Positions 9,142-18,008 of a stretch of 64,000 nt of DNA are shown piece after piece. Within the stretch, counting starts at the first letter, position 1; every line of letters starts with the position of its first letter. The notes under the pieces were generated by a model that worked only from the letters and a program-made list of their open reading frames with translations, was not told where the DNA came from and did no database searches. The translations under genes were made by a program, and so were the position numbers. The DNA lies in assembly GCF_003173715.1 (NCBI RefSeq), contig NZ_CP029550.1, positions 620,001 to 684,000 of the forward strand. Direction: 5' to 3'. The stretch is from Methylobacterium durans. Lineage in GTDB: Bacteria; Pseudomonadota; Alphaproteobacteria; Rhizobiales; Beijerinckiaceae.

Positions 9142-9861
9142 CTACCCGCCGAAGCGCTCTGTGCGGATCGAGGCGGGCGCGACGCCGGCATCGAGCAGGA
9201 GGTTCGAAGCCGCCGACACGAACGGGTTGCTGCCGCAGACGAAGGCGTGCGCCGGCGTTCCGATCTGCCCCAGGGCCGCATCGATCCGGGTGCGGTCGAT
9301 GCGGCGTCCGGCCGCCTCCCGCGTCAGGACGAGCATCAGCGAGAAGCCGGAATCGTCGCGGGCGCTGGCCTCGAGCTCGTCGCGCACGATCACCTCCGCG
9401 CGGTTGCGAGCCGAGTAGACGAGGAGTGCCGGGATCTGCGGCGCCGCGACCGACCTGTGCCGCAGCATCGCGAGAAGCGGCACGACCCCCGACCCGCCGC
9501 CGACGAGGAGGAGCGGGCCGCCCTCGCTCTCGTCCCAGACGAAAGAACCGCCGATCGGCCCGCGCAATTCGATCCGGTCGCCGATTTCGGCCACGCTCGC
9601 GAAGAAGCCGGAGACCTCCCCCTCGTCCAGTCGCTCGATCATCAGCTCGATGGTCCCGGAGGCGTCGGGTGCCGAGGCGATCGAGTAGCTGCGCTGGGCC
9701 TGATAGCCGTCGGGCGCCGTCAGCCGCACGTCCACGTGCTGGCCGGGGCGGAATCGGCCGGCGAAATCCACCCGGAAGCGGAAGCTCTTCACCCGCTCGG
9801 TGATCGCCTCGACAGCGACGATCTCCGCCTCCTGCCAGCGCAGCTTCTCCCGCTCAGTCAC
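9142..9861 (-). CDS. FAD/NAD(P)-binding oxidoreductase (ferredoxin reductase-like), partner of the molybdoenzyme
   Basis: The GTG at 9861 overlaps the stop of the upstream molybdoenzyme gene by 8 bases, so translation is probably coupled; the product is 239 residues. It has the FNR-family FAD motif RSYSIAS and the NAD(P) motif GGGSGVVPLLAM. CGSNPFV and a C-terminal RTERFGG close the nucleotide-binding domain. It lacks an iron-sulphur domain. Pairing with a sulfite-oxidase-like protein is common in proteobacteria and suggests it passes electrons to or from the Mo centre; the physiological substrate is unknown. The longer frame to 9933 is antisense read-through of the upstream gene. Confidence 0.87.
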   Translation of the reverse strand: MTEREKLRWQEAEIVAVEAITERVKSFRFRVDFAGRFRPGQHVDVRLTAPDGYQAQRSYSIASAPDASGTIELMIERLDEGEVSGFFASVAEIGDRIELRGPIGGSFVWDESEGGPLLLVGGGSGVVPLLAMLRHRSVAAPQIPALLVYSARNRAEVIVRDELEASARDDSGFSLMLVLTREAAGRRIDRTRIDAALGQIGTPAHAFVCGSNPFVSAASNLLLDAGVAPASIRTERFGG

Positions 9862-10459
9862 CGGTGAAGCGCTGCTCCAGCCACGGATCGCCGTACATGT
9901 GATAGCCGAGGAGTTCCCAGAACCCGGCTTCATCTTTCCTGGTGAAGCGTAGGCCGTTCAACCACTTAGCGCTCTTCCAGAAGTAGAGATGCGGCACGAG
10001 GAGGCGGGCCGGACCGCCATGGTCCGGCGGGATCGGTGCGCCGGCGTAATGCGTCGCCACCATGGCCTTGCCGCCCGTCAGGTCGGCCACGGGAACGTTC
10101 GTGGTGTAGTCGTCGTAGCCCTCGGCCAGCAGGAATTCCGTCGGCGCGGCAATGCCGGCATCCGCGAGGAGGTCATCGACGCTGACGCCCTCCCAGAGGG
10201 TGTCGAACTTCGACCACTTGGTGACGCAGTGGATGTCGCCGGTCCATCGGGTCCGCGGCAAGGCCTCGAACGCGGGCCAGTCCCAGCTCTTCAGGGGCTT
10301 CGCACCCTCGCGGAGGGTGAATCGCCAGGTGGCGAGGTCGATGCGAGGCGTCGGACCGAGCTGGAGAACGGGGAAATCCTCGGTGAGGTACTGCCCCGGC
10401 GGCAGCCGGTCTCGCGTCGCGTCGGGCGGCCTGCGCCCTGTGAAGCCGCGTGTGGCCAT
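9854..10459 (-). CDS. Sulfite oxidase-like molybdopterin oxidoreductase
   Basis: The 201-residue protein is a compact Mo-pterin domain. Cys in GDIHCVTKWSKF is the expected Mo ligand. FPVLQLGPTP, DDYTTNVPVADL and GGPARLLVPHLYFWKSAKW are family hallmarks. There is no signal peptide, so unlike MsrP/YedY it is probably cytoplasmic. The start at 10459 follows AGAGG. It is the first gene of a two-gene operon with the overlapping flavin reductase. The natural substrate is unknown. It is divergent from the methyltransferase at 10599. Confidence 0.88.
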   Translation of the reverse strand: MATRGFTGRRPPDATRDRLPPGQYLTEDFPVLQLGPTPRIDLATWRFTLREGAKPLKSWDWPAFEALPRTRWTGDIHCVTKWSKFDTLWEGVSVDDLLADAGIAAPTEFLLAEGYDDYTTNVPVADLTGGKAMVATHYAGAPIPPDHGGPARLLVPHLYFWKSAKWLNGLRFTRKDEAGFWELLGYHMYGDPWLEQRFTGD

Positions 10460-10598
10460 TCGAGCCTCTCTCCGAAACACGTCCTCTGCGCGAACGCCGC
10501 CGGCGCCGTTCGGTTCGAGCCGCAAACCGGGTGCGAGGTCAAGCTCGCATTCGGACTCCCCTCCCCTATGCTGCCGCCGTGGCGGAGGAGCGGCGAGT

Positions 10599-11351
10599 AT
10601 GCGGGAGCCCGGCTTCAAGGATCATTTCTCGGTCGGCTCCGCCGATTACGCGGCTCACCGGCCGACCTACCCGGCGGCCCTCGTAGACCATCTGGCGGGT
10701 CTGACGCATCGGCTCGAGCGCGCCCTCGATACCGCCTGCGGAACTGGGCAACTCTCGACGCTGCTCGCTGGCCGGTTCCGCGAGGTCGTCGCGACCGACG
10801 CGAGCGCGGCGCAGATCGCGAACGCGGCGCCCCATCCCGGCGTGCGGTACGCGGTTGCGCCGGCCGAGCGCAGCGGCTTGCCCGGAGCAAGCGTCGATCT
10901 CGTCACCGTGGCCCAGGCCGCCCATTGGCTCGATCTGGACGCCTTCTACGCAGAGGTGCGTCGCGTCGGGCGGCCCGGCGGCGTCCTCGCCCTGATCAGC
11001 TACGGCGTGCTGGAGGTCGAGGGAGCCGCGAATCCCGTCGTTCAGGATTTTTACGCGTCCGTGCTCGACCCATACTGGCCGCCGGAGCGCCGGCACGTCG
11101 AGGAGGGCTACGCGAACCTGCCGTTCCCCTTCCCGGAATGCCACGCACCGGACCTCTGGATCGCGGTCTCCTGGGCGCTTCCCGACCTCCTCGGTTACGT
11201 CAGCACGTGGTCCGCCGTGCGGGCGGCCGAGCGCGCGCTCGGGACGAAACCCGTCGAGACATTCCGGCACGCGCTCTCGGCCGAATGGGGCGATCCACAG
11301 CTCCGCCGCGATGTGCGCTGGCGCCTGTCCGCACGCATCGGGCGGTTGTAG
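10599..11351 (+). CDS. Class I SAM-dependent methyltransferase
   Basis: The ATG at 10599 has a strong GGAGGAG ribosome site and encodes 250 residues. The Rossmann methyltransferase core shows motif I ALDTACGTGQLS, the acidic end of strand 2 (VVATDAS), and LVTVAQAAHWLDLDAFYAEVRRVGRPGG as motifs IV-VI. This layout (YRPTYP-like opening and HWLD) is that of the yeast Crg1/Tmt1-like trans-aconitate methyltransferase group. The substrate cannot be predicted. Upstream frame from 10152 is antisense to the molybdoenzyme. Confidence 0.88.
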   Translation: MREPGFKDHFSVGSADYAAHRPTYPAALVDHLAGLTHRLERALDTACGTGQLSTLLAGRFREVVATDASAAQIANAAPHPGVRYAVAPAERSGLPGASVDLVTVAQAAHWLDLDAFYAEVRRVGRPGGVLALISYGVLEVEGAANPVVQDFYASVLDPYWPPERRHVEEGYANLPFPFPECHAPDLWIAVSWALPDLLGYVSTWSAVRAAERALGTKPVETFRHALSAEWGDPQLRRDVRWRLSARIGRL

Positions 11352-11506
11352 GCTCGTCCAGCCAAGGTTGATGGTGCTGGCGCCGTACGTTTTGTCGGTC
11401 GCGTTCATCCGGTGCCGAACTATCGCCCCAATAGCATTGCTGTTCTGTTCAGTCTTCGCGGTCGGCCGGGCCTCACCGGCGTTCGCATCACAGGAGAGAT
11501 CGAACC

Positions 11507-11809
11507 ATGATCAGGCTTCTCACCACGGCGCTTGTGGCCGCTGGCCTCGCCGTCGCCGCGGTGCCGGCCGCTCAGGCCCGCGACGGAATCAGCCCCGGCG
11601 GTGCCGCGGCGCTCGGCGTGCTCGGCGGCCTCGCGGTCGGCGGCGCCATCGCCTCGTCGCAGAACGGCTATTATCCCGGCCGTCCCGTCTACCGCGCCCC
11701 GCCGCCGGTCTACGTCGAGGACGAGGGTCCGGTCTGCCACTTCGAGCGCCGCCGCTACGTCGACGGCTACGGCGACGTCTTCTTCCGCCGCGTCCGCGTC
11801 TGCGAGTGA
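11507..11809 (+). CDS. Small secreted protein of unknown function
   Basis: The 100-residue product starts behind AGGAGAG. It has a signal peptide (MIRLLTTALVAAGLAVAAVPAAQA), a short glycine-rich hydrophobic stretch (GVLGGLAVGGAIA), and a Pro/Tyr segment. The end holds two Cys (VCHFERRR ... VRVCE) that could pair in the periplasm. Similar tiny Gly/Tyr-rich secreted proteins are common in Methylobacterium. No function is known. A hairpin follows the gene. Confidence 0.75.
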   Translation: MIRLLTTALVAAGLAVAAVPAAQARDGISPGGAAALGVLGGLAVGGAIASSQNGYYPGRPVYRAPPPVYVEDEGPVCHFERRRYVDGYGDVFFRRVRVCE

Positions 11810-11829
11810 TCGCACGCTGATCGCGGCGC

Positions 11830-11880
11830 GACCGATCGCCGGAAACCCGAACCGAGTGAGCGTCCGGCGATCGGTCCCCT
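11830..11880 (+). terminator. Long hairpin after the small secreted gene
   Basis: Arms of 14 bases (11830-11843 and 11863-11876, GACCGATCGCCGGA and its exact inverse) enclose a 19-base loop. The 3' side runs into CCCTT rather than a T run, so it may end transcription weakly or protect the mRNA end. Confidence 0.5.
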
Positions 11881-12006
11881 TGCGCGAAGCAACGGGAAGC
11901 GGCCAAGTCGGCGGGATCTGATCCCGCAATCGATCAAGAGGCCGCACCCTTGCCCGAGACGATCGAGAGTTTCGTCGGTCCCACGCGGTCCATTGAGCGT
12001 ATTTCG

Positions 12007-13283
12007 ATGATGGCGCCGCGGCGCGCTCGCCCGGGTGCCCGGATCGGTGCCGCGCACCTCACACTATTCCTTTCTCTCGCGTTGACCGTGCCGGCGCTCG
12101 GTCAGGCCCTCTCCCCCGACAACTCGCCGGGCGTCCCCGGACCGGAGGCTTTCGCGGCCTGTTCCGATGACCTCGCCGCACTCGCCGCGACACGCGGCAT
12201 CGACCGCGGCCTCACCGGCGCGCAGCTCGACAAGCTCCAGCCGGATCCGGCCGTGCTCGCGGCCGCGAACCGTCAGGCCGAATTCGTCCGGCCGATCTGG
12301 GAGTACATCGAGGCCACGGTCACCGACGCCCGCATCGCCGCCGGCCAAGCGAAGCTCGCCGAATGGGCGCCGAGTCTCGATGCGATCGAGCGGGCCTACG
12401 GCGTCGACCGTCACATCCTCGTGGCGATCTGGGGCGTCGAATCGACCTACGGGGCCGTTCTCGACGATACGGCGATCGTGAAGCCCGTCATCCGCTCCCT
12501 CGCGACGCTGGCCTGTGGCGACACGAAGCGCGCGGCTTACTGGCGTGACGAGTTGATGGCCGCCCTCGCGATCCTCGCCAAGGGCGACATCACCCCGAGC
12601 GCATGACCGGGTCGTGGGCCGGAGCGATGAGCCACACTCAGTTCATGCCGATGACCTATCGCGATCACGCGGTCGACTTCGACGGCGACGGCCGGCGCGA
12701 CATCTGGGCCTCCATCCCCGACGCCCTCGCCTCGACGGCGAGCTATCTCCGCAACGTCGGCTGGCGCGCGGGCGAGGGCTGGGGGTTCGAGGTCCTGCTG
12801 CCGTCAGGGTTCGACTATCGGCTCGCGGACGAGAGCACGGAGCGGCCGCTCTCGGAATGGCTTGAGCTCGGTCTGCGCGCCGGCGACGGGCGCACGCTCG
12901 CGGACACGCAGGTGCGCGCTGCCCTGGCGGTGCCGGCGGGCGCCGATGGGCCGGCCTTCCTGCTCCAGCCGAACTTCCGGATGATCCTGCGCTACAACAC
13001 GGCGCTCTCCTACGCGCTGACGGTCGCCCATTTGTCGGACCGGCTTCGGGGCCTGGGCGGCTACGCCCGGGACTGGCCGCGTCAGAAGCGGCCGCTGACG
13101 CCGGACGAAATCCGGGATCTCCAAGGCAAGCTGACGGAGCGCGGCTTCGATGCCGGCGGCATCGATGGCAAGATGGGCCCGAAGACCCGCGCCGCGATCC
13201 GCTCGTTCCAGGCCTCGGCTGACCTGACACCGGACGGGTTTGCCGACGCCGCGCTGCTCGCGCGCCTCGTCGCGCAGCCTTGA
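12007..13283 (+). pseudogene. Lytic murein transglycosylase (MltB family), split by a frameshift
   Basis: The first ORF (from ATG 12007, or TTG 11950, to 12606) has a signal peptide. It holds the catalytic-half motifs YGVDRHILVAIWGVESTYG, with the catalytic Glu in VES. The second ORF (12603-13283) resumes exactly with MTGSWAGAMSHTQFMPMTY, which in the family directly follows GDITP. It ends with a peptidoglycan-binding domain 1 (LQGKLTERGFDAGGIDGKMGPKTRAAIRSFQ). One missing base near 12599 (CCGAGCGC for a likely CCGGAGCGC) explains the split. The 4-base ATGA overlap is a by-product. Both halves keep strong coding character, so the damage is recent or a sequencing error. The intact enzyme would cleave peptidoglycan in the periplasm. 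Confidence 0.88.
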
Positions 13284-13310
13284 GGCGGAGCGGCTGCGGA
13301 GAGGCGTCGC

Positions 13311-13895
13311 ATGAAGGTCCTGCTGATCTACTGCCATCCGCGGCCGGACAGCTTCAGCGCGGCCCTGCGCGATGCGGCGATCGAGGCTCTCACGAACTCG
13401 GGTCACGCCGTGACGCTGCGCGACCTCTACGCCGAAGGGTTCGAGCCGGTTCTCTCCGAGACCGAGCGCGGCCGCTATTACGCGGAGGATTCGGATCGAG
13501 GCGCGGTCGCCGACCATATTGCCGCGTTGCAGGCGACCGACGCCCTCGTCCTCGTCTATCCGACCTGGTGGTTCGGCCTGCCAGCCATGCTCAAGGGCTG
13601 GATCGACCGGGTCTGGCTGCCCGGGATCGCCTTCCACCTCGCGGGCCCCGGGGACCTGCAGCCCCGGCTCACCAACATTCGCCGACTCGTCGTCGTCACG
13701 ACCTACGGTTCGCCGCGCTGGCTCCTCTGGCTGATTGGCTGGCCGGATTGGCGCGTGTTCCGCCAGGGGATCCGGCCGCTCTGCGCCCCGCGCTGCCGGC
13801 TCGACTGGCTCGCTCTGACGGGCATGGATTCCTGCCCACCAGAGCGACGGCTTCGCTTCATCGCGATGATCAAGGCCAAGCTCGCGAAGATCTGA
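13311..13895 (+). CDS. Flavodoxin-fold NAD(P)H:quinone oxidoreductase
   Basis: The 194-residue protein has the Flavodoxin_2 opening MKVLLIYCHPRPDSFSAAL, where FMN/FAD phosphate binds. LVLVYPTWWFGLPAMLKGWIDRVW is the family's isoalloxazine-contact stretch. The C-terminal part (TTYGSPRWLLWLIGWPDW) is a variant of the usual catalytic region. Relatives (KefF, MdaB, NQO1) reduce quinones by two electrons in the cytoplasm. It begins 28 bases after the transglycosylase stop, perhaps in the same transcript. Confidence 0.88.
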   Translation: MKVLLIYCHPRPDSFSAALRDAAIEALTNSGHAVTLRDLYAEGFEPVLSETERGRYYAEDSDRGAVADHIAALQATDALVLVYPTWWFGLPAMLKGWIDRVWLPGIAFHLAGPGDLQPRLTNIRRLVVVTTYGSPRWLLWLIGWPDWRVFRQGIRPLCAPRCRLDWLALTGMDSCPPERRLRFIAMIKAKLAKI

Positions 13896-13985
13896 GGCGA
13901 TCCCATTCGCGGCGCGCGAAGCGGACGCGTCGCCGTTGCCCGGTCGGCTCTCCGCCCGGCTCCGCATGCCCGTTCTCGCAGCACT

Positions 13986-14010
13986 GGAACAGCTTTCGGC
14001 TGCAGTAGTT
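13986..14010 (+). promoter_or_regulatory. Possible EcfG-like promoter of the hemerythrin gene
   Basis: GGAAC at 13986-13990 and AGTT at 14007-14010 are 16 bases apart, one mismatch from GGAAC-N16/17-CGTT. The -10 is about 29 bases before the ATG. The same weak arrangement precedes the DUF892 gene. The evidence is only motif similarity. Confidence 0.25.
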
Positions 14011-14038
14011 AGGAGACGCTACTTTCAGGAGTTTGCGT

Positions 14039-14602
14039 ATGGACCTCTGGCAACTCATCGGACGCGATCACGAGACGATCGCGCAGCTCATTCGGGACAT
14101 TCCCTATGCCTCGACCGATCCGCGGCTCATCCGCAACCGGGCGCGGCTTCTCGGAAACCTCAGCGACGAACTCAAGATGCATGCGGCTGCCCTGGAGCCC
14201 GCGCTCTACGCGCCTCTCAGCCGGCACGAGAAGACCGCAGCCCTCGTCGAGGATCTGCGACGCGCGCATGCCACTTTCATGCAGCAGCTCGCGGTCCTGG
14301 CGAAGGTGCGGCGGGCCGGCTGGCTCGACCGGTTCGAGGACACGACCTTCCTAGTGGATCAGCACCTGCATCGGCACCTGCACGAGCTGATTCCGCCGGC
14401 CCGTGCCCTGCTCTCCTCTGAGGAGATCGAGATGGCGACGCGAGCCTTCGTGCAGGCGAAGCTGAAGGCTCTGCGCGCGCAGCGCCGCGGGACGTTCGGA
14501 TCGAGCGAATGGATGCTGACCGCGGCCGTCGGCGCGGCGGCAGCCGGCATCGCCTATCTGGCCTGGCAGCGCGGACTCATCGGCGCCGGGGCCCGCCGCT
14601 AG
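14039..14602 (+). CDS. Hemerythrin HHE-domain protein with C-terminal hydrophobic segment
   Basis: The ATG at 14039 lies behind AGGAG and gives 187 residues. The helical N-part carries spaced His/Glu candidates for a di-iron site: DHETI, DELKMHAAALEPALY, HLHRHLHELIP. A C-terminal stretch (WMLTAAVGAAAAGIAYLAW) looks like a membrane helix or hydrophobic anchor. HHE proteins sense or store O2/NO or iron. A TTG two codons upstream is a less likely start. A short GC palindrome lies about 70 bases after the stop. Confidence 0.83.
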   Translation: MDLWQLIGRDHETIAQLIRDIPYASTDPRLIRNRARLLGNLSDELKMHAAALEPALYAPLSRHEKTAALVEDLRRAHATFMQQLAVLAKVRRAGWLDRFEDTTFLVDQHLHRHLHELIPPARALLSSEEIEMATRAFVQAKLKALRAQRRGTFGSSEWMLTAAVGAAAAGIAYLAWQRGLIGAGARR

Positions 14603-14730
14603 GCCCCGCCATCCCTGTCCCATCCGGAACGCGGGTTGCGGCGCCGGAAGGTAGAGACGCAGGGACATCCGGTGCGGCGCGCAACGCCGCATCGGGAGAT
14701 GTCCACCGAGGGGAGACGAAAGTCAGGAAA

Positions 14731-14806
14731 ATGGTGCCCAGGGGCGGAATCGAACCACCGACACTGCGATTTTCAGTCGCATGCTCTACCAACTGAGCTA
14801 CCTGGG
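14731..14806 (-). tRNA. tRNA-Phe (GAA)
   Basis: The minus strand gives a 76-base cloverleaf with CCA encoded. The acceptor stem is GCCCAGG pairing with CCTGGGC, the D arm is AGCTCAGTTGGTAGAGC, the anticodon loop CTGAAAA contains GAA, and the T arm GGTTCGATTCC is canonical. The short ORF across it is just translated tRNA. Confidence 0.97.
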
Positions 14807-14922
14807 CGACCGCCGGTCCGCTGAGCGGCGCCGGCTGGAGCGGGGGTATAGTGAGTGCCGCCGCCCCTGTCCAGCCTCGTCGCGCGGCGAAAGCGTGGGT
14901 TTTTTACACGGCGGCGACGGGC

Positions 14923-15123
14923 CTATTCCTCGCGCCGCCGCGGCGGATCGATTTCCTCCTCGTCCTCGCCCGGGATGACGTAGCGGTCGCTGAGCCAGCG
15001 GCCGAGGTCGATGTCGGCGCAGCGCGCCGAGCAGAAGGGTGTGAACGCGGCCTCCGACGGCCGGCCGCAGATCGGACAGGGAGCAGGCTTCTTCGGCAGG
15101 GAGTTCACGCCATCCCTCCCCAT
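14923..15123 (-). CDS. yacG: DNA gyrase inhibitor YacG, zinc-binding
   Basis: The 66-residue protein has the Zn ligands C-P-I-C-G and C-S-A-R-C in the order and spacing of YacG, followed by the family's [16 protein letters not shown]. It binds GyrB and blocks DNA binding by gyrase in E. coli. Its start overlaps the end of maf by 19 bases, as in many alphaproteobacteria, so the two are translated as an operon. The acidic tail (EDEEEID) is typical. Confidence 0.93.
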   Translation of the reverse strand: MGRDGVNSLPKKPAPCPICGRPSEAAFTPFCSARCADIDLGRWLSDRYVIPGEDEEEIDPPRRREE

Positions 15124-15779
15124 CGCTCACGGACTGGAAATCCCTCGCCGTCCAGAAGGTTGCTGGTCTCGTACAAGGGCAGGCCGACGACGGCGCTGTG
15201 GGAGCCGACGAGCTTCACCACGAAAGCACCGGCGAGGCCCTGGATCGCGTAGCCGCCCGCCTTGCCGCGCCACTCGCCGGAGGCGAGGTAGGCTTGGATC
15301 TCGCGGCCGGAGAGCCGCTTGAATCGGACCCGGCTCTCGACGATCCGTTCCCGGCGCCCGTCCTTCGGCGAGAGCAGCGCGATCGCGGTGTAGACCCGGT
15401 GTTGCCGGCCCGAAAGGAGGCGCAGGCAATCGGCGGCCTCGTCGGGGATCTCCGCCTTGGGAAGGATCCGGCGCCCCACGGCGACCACCGTGTCCGCAGA
15501 CAGGATCCAGGCATGGCGCATGTCGTCGCGGCGGCGGGCCGCGTCCTGAGCGGCGGCGAGTTTCTCCCGCGCGAGGCGCCGGGCGAGTTCGCGCGGCGAT
15601 TCCGATTTGCGCGGCGCCTCGTCGATGTCGGCAGGCAGGAGCCCGTCCGGCTCAATGCCGATCTGCTGGAGCAGCGCGAGGCGGCGCGGCGAGGCGGAGG
15701 CCAGGATCAGGCGGGCCGCCTTCGCCGTTCCGGCGGCAGCGGTCGCAGCGGAAGCCTCGAGCGCAGGGCTGGTATCCAT
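15105..15779 (-). CDS. maf: Maf-family nucleotide pyrophosphatase
   Basis: The product is 224 residues from the ATG at 15779, preceded by GGAAAG. It shows the Maf signature [18 protein letters not shown], then [16 protein letters not shown] with the catalytic Asp, and [14 protein letters not shown] and [13 protein letters not shown]. Maf proteins hydrolyse dTTP/UTP or modified NTPs to monophosphates and are linked to septum control. A short Ala-rich N-terminal extension of about 20 residues is unusual. It is the first gene of the maf-yacG pair. Confidence 0.93.
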   Translation of the reverse strand: MDTSPALEASAATAAAGTAKAARLILASASPRRLALLQQIGIEPDGLLPADIDEAPRKSESPRELARRLAREKLAAAQDAARRRDDMRHAWILSADTVVAVGRRILPKAEIPDEAADCLRLLSGRQHRVYTAIALLSPKDGRRERIVESRVRFKRLSGREIQAYLASGEWRGKAGGYAIQGLAGAFVVKLVGSHSAVVGLPLYETSNLLDGEGFPVRERWGGMA

Positions 15780-15978
15780 GTCTTTCCAACGAGATCGCGC
15801 CGCGCGGCGCCCGACCCGGCGACCACTACTGGAAAGCCCCACCGATGTGAACGCGGCGCGAAGGCTTGATCCGCGACGCGCGAGGCGGGCGTGGACAATG
15901 CGATCGGCTCTGTTATGGTCCAGCCCGCGCCGCCCTCGGGGTGGCCGCGCGGTCGCTGCCGATGCGGCACTCGCGCGT

Positions 15979-16053
15979 GCGGGCGTAGTTCAGTGGTAGA
16001 ACGTCAGCTTCCCAAGCTGAATGTCGTCGGTTCGATCCCGATCGCCCGCTCCA
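15979..16053 (+). tRNA. tRNA-Gly (CCC)
   Basis: The 75-base cloverleaf has acceptor GCGGGCG pairing with CGCCCGC, D arm AGTTCAGTGGTAGAA, anticodon loop TTCCCAA (CCC), T arm GGTTCGATCCC, and an encoded CCA. It marks the end of the housekeeping stretch. tRNA-Gly genes are common integration sites, but I found no second copy of its 3' end in the window. Confidence 0.96.
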
Positions 16054-16572
16054 CCTAACTCCCTGATCCTGCTAATGTTCTCGTGTCGCGACCGGCCGAG
16101 ATGTTCCCCATGTTCCCCGTGGTGTTCCTCGCCGTTCCCCTTCGATGTTCGGGCTCCACTCTGCGGATCACGGTCGCATGACCCAGCTGCGCAGGGCCTT
16201 CTTTGACCCGCCGCCATCTGACACCAGCTCACGATCTATGGTTCAAGGATCGCCACTAAGGATGACCCTGCTCCGGATCTGACGCGAGACCGCGCGACCT
16301 GATTCTGGCGCTCCGATCGGCCAGTTCGCGTGATGCGTGGTGTTAGGCTTGTTCCCTGAGCATCCGTTGCTGGCGGCCACAGGCCTCTGCCCAGAGACAG
16401 GAATTCGAGGCAGCGAGCTTACGCGCAGCCCTCGACGCTCTCACGGGTGACAACCAGCCCGAAGGCAGCAGCTTGCCGATGAAGGTAAGAGCCTGTTGGC
16501 GGTGATCTACGGAACCGATGCTGCGCCCCAAGGTTTCTTGGGATCAAATCCAAACGTCGTGAAAGAGCGCAG
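16054..16572. other. Gene-free stretch downstream of tRNA-Gly
   Basis: About 520 bases without a convincing gene or RBS-led ORF. Short ORFs antisense to the tRNA have no coding character. A 6-base-arm hairpin (CCCAAG/CTTGGG) lies near 16529-16544. I see no att duplication of the tRNA end. Confidence 0.5.
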
Positions 16573-17430
16573 ATGGGCTCCCCTGCTCCGACTCTCTTTG
16601 CGGTGGGGGCTGCGTTCGCTGGCGGTGTTTTAGCGACTGTTGCCTTCGTCAGCTTGAACACCGGCGGTGCTCCCAGCGCACCACCAGCCCAACCAGGGTC
16701 GAGACTTGCCTCGTCACCGCCTGCCAATCAGCCCTGGGCCGATCCGGTGAAGACAGAAGACGCATCGTCACCGAGCCGTCAGGGAACGCGTTCGCCGCTC
16801 ACCTTCCACGTGGACGGAGCGCAGGAGCAGCGAACGGCTGAACAATCCACGAAGGCTGAAGCCGCAGCATCGAACGGGGTTCAGGCACGCCCGGATCGAC
16901 TTGGCGCAGGAAAGACGGACATAGCTCGGCAGGCGGTTAGACCTGACCGAGACGGGGCAGTCGCGACTCGGTCCGAGCCGTCAAAGAAGGATGTAGCGCG
17001 GGCTGACCAGTCTCAGGCTGAGATGCTGAAGGCCGATCGGAAGCGGGCAGACCGGGCGGTGCTGGGGCAAGCAGGGAAGACGGAGGTCAGTGGAGTGGCC
17101 GGAGGTTCGCGAACCAACGTGGCACGAGACACGATCGCCCGATCGCAGGTGCCAGCCACAGTTGAGCGCGGTTTCGACCGAGCGGCGTCGAGCGTGCGTG
17201 GCGTCGGCGCAACCGAGAGCCGACGCGAGAGCATTGCAGCTTCCAAGCGTGCGCGTCGCATCGTGACCCCGCCGGTTCCTGCTTATGCGGATGCTCAGCT
17301 TGATGACGAGGCACTTGAGTCGAGTGCTGGATTGCGTCGCCGTGTTCCGGAACGCGCAGCGCGAGAGCCCAGCCGGCGGATTACATCGGCAGATGCCGGT
17401 GGGGTGATGCGATGGCTCATGGAGCCCTGA
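16573..17430 (+). CDS. Hypothetical membrane-anchored, low-complexity protein
   Basis: The 285-residue product has one N-terminal membrane helix (LFAVGAAFAGGVLATVAFVSL). A long charged Ala/Arg/Lys/Asp/Gln-rich region follows and shows no fold. The C-terminus is basic (RRRVPERAAREPSRR). The layout suggests an inner-membrane anchored protein with a disordered tail. I do not recognise a family. GC3 is somewhat lower than in the genes upstream. Confidence 0.6.
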   Translation: MGSPAPTLFAVGAAFAGGVLATVAFVSLNTGGAPSAPPAQPGSRLASSPPANQPWADPVKTEDASSPSRQGTRSPLTFHVDGAQEQRTAEQSTKAEAAASNGVQARPDRLGAGKTDIARQAVRPDRDGAVATRSEPSKKDVARADQSQAEMLKADRKRADRAVLGQAGKTEVSGVAGGSRTNVARDTIARSQVPATVERGFDRAASSVRGVGATESRRESIAASKRARRIVTPPVPAYADAQLDDEALESSAGLRRRVPERAAREPSRRITSADAGGVMRWLMEP

Positions 17431-17522
17431 GGGCGCGACTAGAGATCGAGATAGCCCGGCTGAGCTGAAGGCAGGCCTGTGCTCGCCCGGTGGCCTGCTG
17501 ATGTACGTGAGGAGCGCGTTGA

Positions 17523-18008
17523 ATGAAGCTGCCCTTCCTCCTGCTTCCGGTCGCGCTCATGACTGTTGCAAGCTCGGCTCAGGCGCTTGGGCTCACCGAG
17601 ATGAAGCGGCGCACTGCGTTCATCGCGGAGCGGTATCTTCAGATCTGGTCGTCGAGCAATGTCAGCCCTGTCGATGGGGTGCCGTATATGTACGGCCCAA
17701 CCGTTACCTTCTACGGGCAGCGTTATAGCCAAGAGCAGCTGATGGCTGAGAAGCGCAGAGCGATCCAGCAATGGCCTTCACGGCGGTACGTCCATCGGCC
17801 GGGCACCATGCAGATCAGCTGCAACGTGCCTGCCCAGAAATGTGCGGCTCGCTCCATCATTGACTTTGAAGTCAGCAACCCGCGTCATGGAACCGCGAAG
17901 CATGGATCTGCCAAGTTCGACCTCGGCATCAGCTTCGCCGATCGCCAGCCCCGCATCCTCTACGAGGGCGGTAGCTTGAACAACAGACGGGCTGATCGGA
18001 ACTTCTGA
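17523..18008 (+). CDS. Hypothetical secreted protein
   Basis: GAGGAG precedes the ATG and a signal peptide follows (MKLPFLLLPVALMTVASSAQA). The mature part of about 140 residues has YLQIWSSSNVSP, YGPTVTFYGQRYS and CNVPAQKCAARSIIDFEV. The arrangement (helix, then curved sheet) hints at an NTF2/SnoaL-like fold, but that is inference. Two Cys are four residues apart. It follows the membrane-anchored protein by 92 bases and may share its transcript. Confidence 0.65.
   Translation: MKLPFLLLPVALMTVASSAQALGLTEMKRRTAFIAERYLQIWSSSNVSPVDGVPYMYGPTVTFYGQRYSQEQLMAEKRRAIQQWPSRRYVHRPGTMQISCNVPAQKCAARSIIDFEVSNPRHGTAKHGSAKFDLGISFADRQPRILYEGGSLNNRRADRNF

Noticed and set aside
14577..14796. Short ORFs across tRNA-Phe
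   Set aside because: They are translations of the tRNA itself.
15979..16053. tRNA-Gly as the attachment site of the 22-40 kb element
   Set aside because: No direct repeat of its 3' end was seen elsewhere in the window, and the integrase is 11 kb away with unrelated genes between.
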